Of a DNA stretch of 64,000 nucleotides, positions 59,665 to 64,000 are shown piece after piece. Numbering within the stretch: position 1 is the first letter of the stretch; each line of letters opens with the position of its first letter. The notes under the pieces are model-generated. The model had not been told where the DNA came from. It saw only the letters and a program-made list of their open reading frames with translations, and did not search any database. The stretch is taken from assembly GCF_019207085.1 (NCBI RefSeq), contig NZ_JAATOM010000027.1, positions 1-64,000 on the forward strand, in the 5' to 3' direction. The position numbers and the translations under genes were made by a program. Origin of the DNA: Variovorax sp. dw_308. GTDB taxonomy: Bacteria; Pseudomonadota; Gammaproteobacteria; Burkholderiales; Burkholderiaceae_C.

Positions 59665-62600
59665 ATGGCCACTCCGTATTTCTCCGCACCCGTCGTATTC
59701 ACCAAGCCTCCCGGACCGGGCAACGACAGCTACTACGACGTCCTGTTCAATGCGAGCACCCCGCTCGGTGCGTCGGGCACCGTACTGGACGGCTGGTGCA
59801 TCCAGCCCTTCGTGCGGCTGATGTATGAGAACGGCAATCCCTACAGCGGCTACGGCTACGCGGGCTACGAGGTCGCAGCGGACAACGCCTACCAGTACGC
59901 CGGCAGCATCAACTGGCTGCTCAATTACTACCGCGAGGGCAACACCGGCTATACCGCCGACGATGTGCAGTTGGCCATCTGGCGACTGGTGGCGCAAGTC
60001 CCCGACAACACCAGCGCCTTGAGCCGCCTCGCGACCACGCATGCCGACTTCGTGCCCGATGTAGGCCAGGTGCTTGCCGTGGTGATCGACCCGGTCACCC
60101 GCGAGCAGATCCACGACCAGAACGTCATCGTCGAGACGCGCGCTGCCAAGCTCGGCGACCGGGTGTGGCACGACGCCGATGCGGACGGCATCCAGGATGC
60201 GGGCGAAGCCGGCATCGCCGGCGTTGCCGTGCAACTGGTGCGCGATGCAAATGGCGACGGCATCATCGGCGCGAACGAGGTGGTCGCCAACACCGCAACG
60301 GATGCCAACGGCAACTACAGCTTCAAGGGCCTGACACCGGGCCTGGGATACCAGGTGCGCTTCAGCAGCCCTGCCGGCTTTGATGCGGCCAGCCCCCGGC
60401 AGGCCGATGGCAACGCCGCCTCGGGCGCCAACAGCGATGGCGCGCTCTCCGACGTCGTCTACCTCGGCGCCGGCGAATACAACGCCACCATCGATTCGGG
60501 CTTCTACAAATACGCGAAGCTCGGCGACAAGGTCTGGAACGACAGCAATGGCAACGGCATCCAGGACGCGGGCGAAAGCGGCAAGGCCGGGGTTGTCGTC
60601 AACCTCTACGTGTGCCAGGACGGCACGCCCGCGGGATTCGTGGCGAGCACCGTCACCGGTGCGAACGGCAACTACAAGTTCGACAAGCTGGTGCCCGGCC
60701 AGTACATCGTGCAGTTCATGGCGTTCGACGGCTCGGTGGCCACCTCCGCCAACGTCGGCAATGACGCATTCGATTCCGATGTCACCGCAGGCGGCTTCAC
60801 CGGCTGCTACATGCTGGCGTCCGGTGAAACCAACAACACCGTCGATGCCGGCTTCTACAAGCCCGCCACCCTCGGCGACCGCGTCTGGAACGACAGCAAC
60901 GGCAACGGCGTGCAGGATTCTGGCGAAACCGGCAAGGCCGGCGTCAAGGTCGAGCTGTACACCTGTGGCGTCAATGACCAGCCCGGCGCGCTGGTGCGCA
61001 CGCAAACCACGGACGCCAACGGCAACTACAGCTTCAGCGGCCTGAAGCCCGGCGACTACATGGTCAAGTTCATCGCCGCGGACGGCTCGGTGCTCAGCAC
61101 CGCCAACGTCGGCAACGATGCGCTCGACTCCGACGCGGGCAGCAACGGCTTCACCGGCTGCTACACGCTCACCTCGGGCCAGACCAACACCACCGTCGAC
61201 GCCGGCTTCTACAAGCCCGCCACCCTCGGTGACCGCGTCTGGAACGACACCAACGGCAACGGCGTGCAGGACGCGGGCGAAACCGGCAAGGCCGGCGTCA
61301 AGGTCGAGCTGTACACCTGTGGCGTCAATGACCAGCCCGGCGCGCTGGTGGGCACGCAAACCACGGACGCCAACGGCAACTACAGCTTCAGCGGCCTGAA
61401 GCCCGGCGACTACATGGTCAAGTTCATCTCCAACAATGGCACGATCCTGAGCACCGCCAACGTGGGCAGCGACGCGCTCGATTCGGACGCCGCAGCAACG
61501 GCTTCACGGGCTGCTACACGCTCACCGAAGGCCAGATCAACAACACCGTCGACGCCGGCTTCACCAAGGGTGGCAGCATCGGCGACAAGGTGTGGCTGGA
61601 CACCAACCGCAATGGCTACCAGGACGAGACCACCGGCGTGGCCGGTGTCACCGTGCAACTCAAGACGGCCGGCACCGACGGCGTGTTCGGCACCGCTGAC
61701 GACCAGGTGGTGCAGACCAAGACCACCGATGCCACCGGCAACTACCTGTTCACCGGCCTGACGGCGGGCGACTACCAGGTGCAGTTCAGCGGCATCCAGC
61801 CGGGCACCGAGTTCACCACGGCCAACTACGGCGGCAACGGCTACGACACGGCCGACAGCGATGCCGACCAGGTCACGGGCCGCACCGACAAGATCACGCT
61901 GGGCGCGGGCCAGGACCGCACCGACGTGGATGCGGGCGTGCGCGACAAGCTCTCCAGCCTGGGCGACCGCGTCTGGTTCGACACCAACCGCAACGGCGTG
62001 CAGGACGCGGGCGAGGCAGGCAAGGCCAATGTGCTGGTGCGCCTCTACAACGTGGGCGCAGACGGGGTGGCTGGAACGGGCGACGATGTGTATGTGGCCG
62101 ACAAGTACACCGATGCCAACGGCAACTACAAGTTCACCGACCTGGCTGCGGGCAACTACGCCGTCAAGACCTACAACGGCTACGGCCTCAACGCCGCGAC
62201 CGAAGAAGTCACCCTCGCCAACGCTGGCGGCAACGATGCCACCGACTCCGACCTGACCAAGCTCGATGCGGACCGCGTGGGCGGCTACACCGACGTGGTC
62301 AAGCTCGGCAAGGGCGAAGACAACCTGACGCTGGACATCGGTATCACCGGACGCCTGGGCAGCATCGGCGACAAGGTGTGGGTCGACACCAACAACAACG
62401 GCTACCAGGACGAGACCACAGGCGTGGCCGGCATCAAGGTGGAACTCAAGACCGCGGGATTCGACGGCGTGTTCGGCACTTTCGATGACCTGGTGGTGCA
62501 GACCAAGACTACCGACGCCAACGGCAACTACCTGTTCACCGGCCTCACCGCGGGCGACTACCAGGTGCGGTTCAGCGGCCTGGAGCCGGGCGCTGCGTTC

Positions 62601-64000
62601 ACCACCGCCAACTACGGCAACAACGCCTACGACACGGCCGACAGCGACGCCAACCAGGCAACGGGCCTCACCGACAAGATCACGCTGGCAGCGGGCCAGG
62701 ATCGCACCGACGTCGATGCCGGCATCGTGAAGTCGGCTGCGCTCGGGGATCGCGTCTGGTACGACACCAACGCCAACGGCCAGCAGGATGCCGGCGAAGC
62801 TGGCGCAGCCGGCGTGCAGGTGATCTTGCATGGCGGTGGCGCCGACAAGGTGCTGGGCACGGCCGATGACACCACCGCCACGGTGGTGACGGACGCCAAC
62901 GGTGGCTACCACTTCTACGCTCTCACGCCCGGCATGCCCTACCAGGTCGAATTCCAGCGTCCCGACGGCTACATGTTCACCAAGTCCGACATCGGCAGCG
63001 ATGCTTCGGATTCGGATGCCGACCTCGGCGGCGCGACCCAGGTCGTCACGCTGGCGGCTGGCGAACAGAACTTCACGCTGGATGCTGGCCTTCTGGCGAC
63101 GCTCGGCACCAAGGCGGATGCCGTGAAGGTTTGCGAGGACCGCTCGGTAACCTTCAACGTGCTGGCCAACGACAATCCTGGCTTGAAACTGATCGGCGTG
63201 GCCCATGAGACCACCGCCCTCGACAGTACGTTCCAGAGCAAGGCAGGGGCGATCTCGTTCACTGCGGACGGCACGGTCACCTACAAGACCATGACCAACT
63301 ACTACGGCAACGACAAGCTGGTCTACACAGTGGAAGACGCGGCGGGCAACCGGTCGATGCAGACGGTGGATGTGACGATCAACCCCATCTCCGACGCACT
63401 CGTCGCCAACGGCGGTGCCGGGTACCATCCCGGCGGTTGGGAAAACATTTACGTAGCGGGAGGCGTGACGCATTGGGTCCACGGCTACACGTTGGCGGAC
63501 TTTGGCACCTACAGCGACACAGCCGACCAGTTGCAGCAGTTCGGGACGTACAACACCGGTGTTGCCAACGACGCCGACACGCTGAAGGCGGTGGTGGTCT
63601 CTGGTTTGAAGGGGGCGACGGCGGCCTATGCCGACATCGTCTACAACGGCCAGGTGCTGGACTTCAGCCAAGGCCAGACCTACACGATCTCCGTGGACGA
63701 TATCAATGCCGGCAAACTGGACCTTGATTTCCGGAGTGCCTTCCAGGTCTACAACCTGACGTGGCAGATGCAGGACACGGGCACCGTCGCCAACCCGTAC
63801 TGCTACGACGGCTCCATCCTGTCGAATACCGGCATGACCGTCATCAGCACGCCCATCGCATTGGACCTCAACGGCGACGGCAAGATCGGTGTCACCGGCG
63901 CAACGTCGTCATACGACAAGGACGCGCATGCCGCACTGGGCCACACGGTGCAGTTCGACATGAACGGCGACGGCACCAAGGAAACCACCGAGTGGTTCAA
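59665..64000 (+). CDS. SdrD-B-repeat adhesin, frameshifted, 3' end outside the window
   Basis: The N-terminal part (residues 1-160) has an unusual Tyr/Asn-rich domain without a signal peptide. Eight SdrD-B-type repeats of 117-130 residues follow, each beginning LGDRVWxDxNGNGxQDxGE and containing TTDANGNYSFxGLxPGDY-like strands with calcium-binding Asp/Asn. Next is an Ig/VCBS-like domain (VCEDRSVTFNVLANDNPGLK) and a section with LDLNGDGKIG and FDMNGDGTKE near the window end. It is probably a secreted (type I) surface adhesin. One base is missing in repeat 4 (near 61490); the frame before it runs 59665 onward and the frame after it is shifted by one. Confidence 0.85.
60847..61553 (+). repeat. 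near-identical adhesin repeats 3 and 4
   Basis: Repeat 3 covers 60847-61200 (354 bp) and repeat 4 covers 61201-61553 (353 bp). They share long identical runs, for example around the CNGVNDQPGALV-type segment and the GLKPGDYMVKF strand, with few silent or single changes. The previous repeat is 351 bp. The 353-bp length of repeat 4 is not divisible by three, which locates the frameshift inside it. The high identity suggests a recent duplication or gene conversion. Confidence 0.85.

Noticed and set aside
59656..61359. A 567-codon open frame antisense to the first adhesin repeats
   Set aside because: Same reason: its repetitive VAVGVVPDAVAE-type translation mirrors the sense-strand repeats.
61410..63671. 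A 750-codon open frame antisense to the adhesin
   Set aside because: It is the complement of regular SdrD-B repeats in high-GC DNA, with a Val/Ala/Gly/Asp-rich translation that shows no domain; the sense strand carries the clear protein signal.

Overview
The window is high-GC, densely packed bacterial DNA. Its gene set (ssuEADCB plus a Mop-type SsuF, a ytcA-mdtNOP-like efflux operon, MnmC, YggX, PHB-depolymerase-like esterase, DUF883, AcoR with aldehyde dehydrogenase) points to a betaproteobacterium of the order Burkholderiales, most likely Comamonadaceae such as Variovorax. The taxon is inferred from gene content alone. I saw no tRNA, rRNA, transposase, prophage or CRISPR array; this looks like chromosome with metabolic and envelope accessory islands.

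Layout. 1-3.7 kb: the 3' end of an FdhF/YdeP-type molybdopterin oxidoreductase, an unrecognised protein and a DedA-rhodanese fusion. 3.9-8.8 kb: ytcA-mdtNOP-like efflux operon. 8.8-15.6 kb: hotdog-fold protein, a frameshifted TTC38-like TPR gene coupled to a BBE-type FAD oxidoreductase under a divergent AraC regulator, a DUF1488 pair and a zinc alcohol dehydrogenase. 15.6-21.6 kb: four small minus-strand envelope-protein genes next to a 1310-residue SARP/BTAD-cyclase-AAA-TPR regulator, with two matching 11-bp-spaced direct-repeat elements. 21.6-31.1 kb: Crp-like regulator, CoA-transferase, ABC binding protein, XdhC, exported MsrB, one-domain ModE-like protein, then AcoR with its sigma-54 target aldehyde dehydrogenase/DUF779 operon. 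31.1-34.8 kb: a molybdate island (DUF2325 gene, Mop, a lipoprotein with two sulfite-oxidase-like domains, ModA) linked by two copies of a 26-bp palindrome-like box. 34.8-42.8 kb: IlvD/Edd dehydratase, M23 peptidase, L,D-transpeptidase, PHB-type esterase, hybrid histidine kinase, DUF883.

42.9-48.9 kb is an organosulfur/sulfate uptake region: ssuE-ssuA-ssuD-ssuC-ssuB-ssuF and a sulfate-binding protein. 48.9-55 kb holds housekeeping and stress genes (YggX, MnmC, UspA, TRIC channel, transglutaminase, ArsR-SRPBCC-VOC operon). 55-58.1 kb is a tandem duplication of an APS kinase/sulfotransferase-like gene pair that carried along the 3' end of the neighbouring VOC gene. 59.7 kb to the window end is a giant SdrD-B-repeat adhesin whose reading frame is broken in its fourth repeat.

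Two themes recur. One is molybdenum (FdhF-like enzyme, XdhC, ModE-like, ModA, two Mop proteins, DUF2325). The other is sulfur (ssu operon, sulfate binding, paired APS kinases with sulfotransferases). The strongest candidates for something undescribed are the SARP-type regulator with its envelope cluster, the duplicated APS-kinase/sulfotransferase module, the shared box of modA and the DUF2325 gene, and the 123-nt palindromic structure between DUF2325 and Mop.
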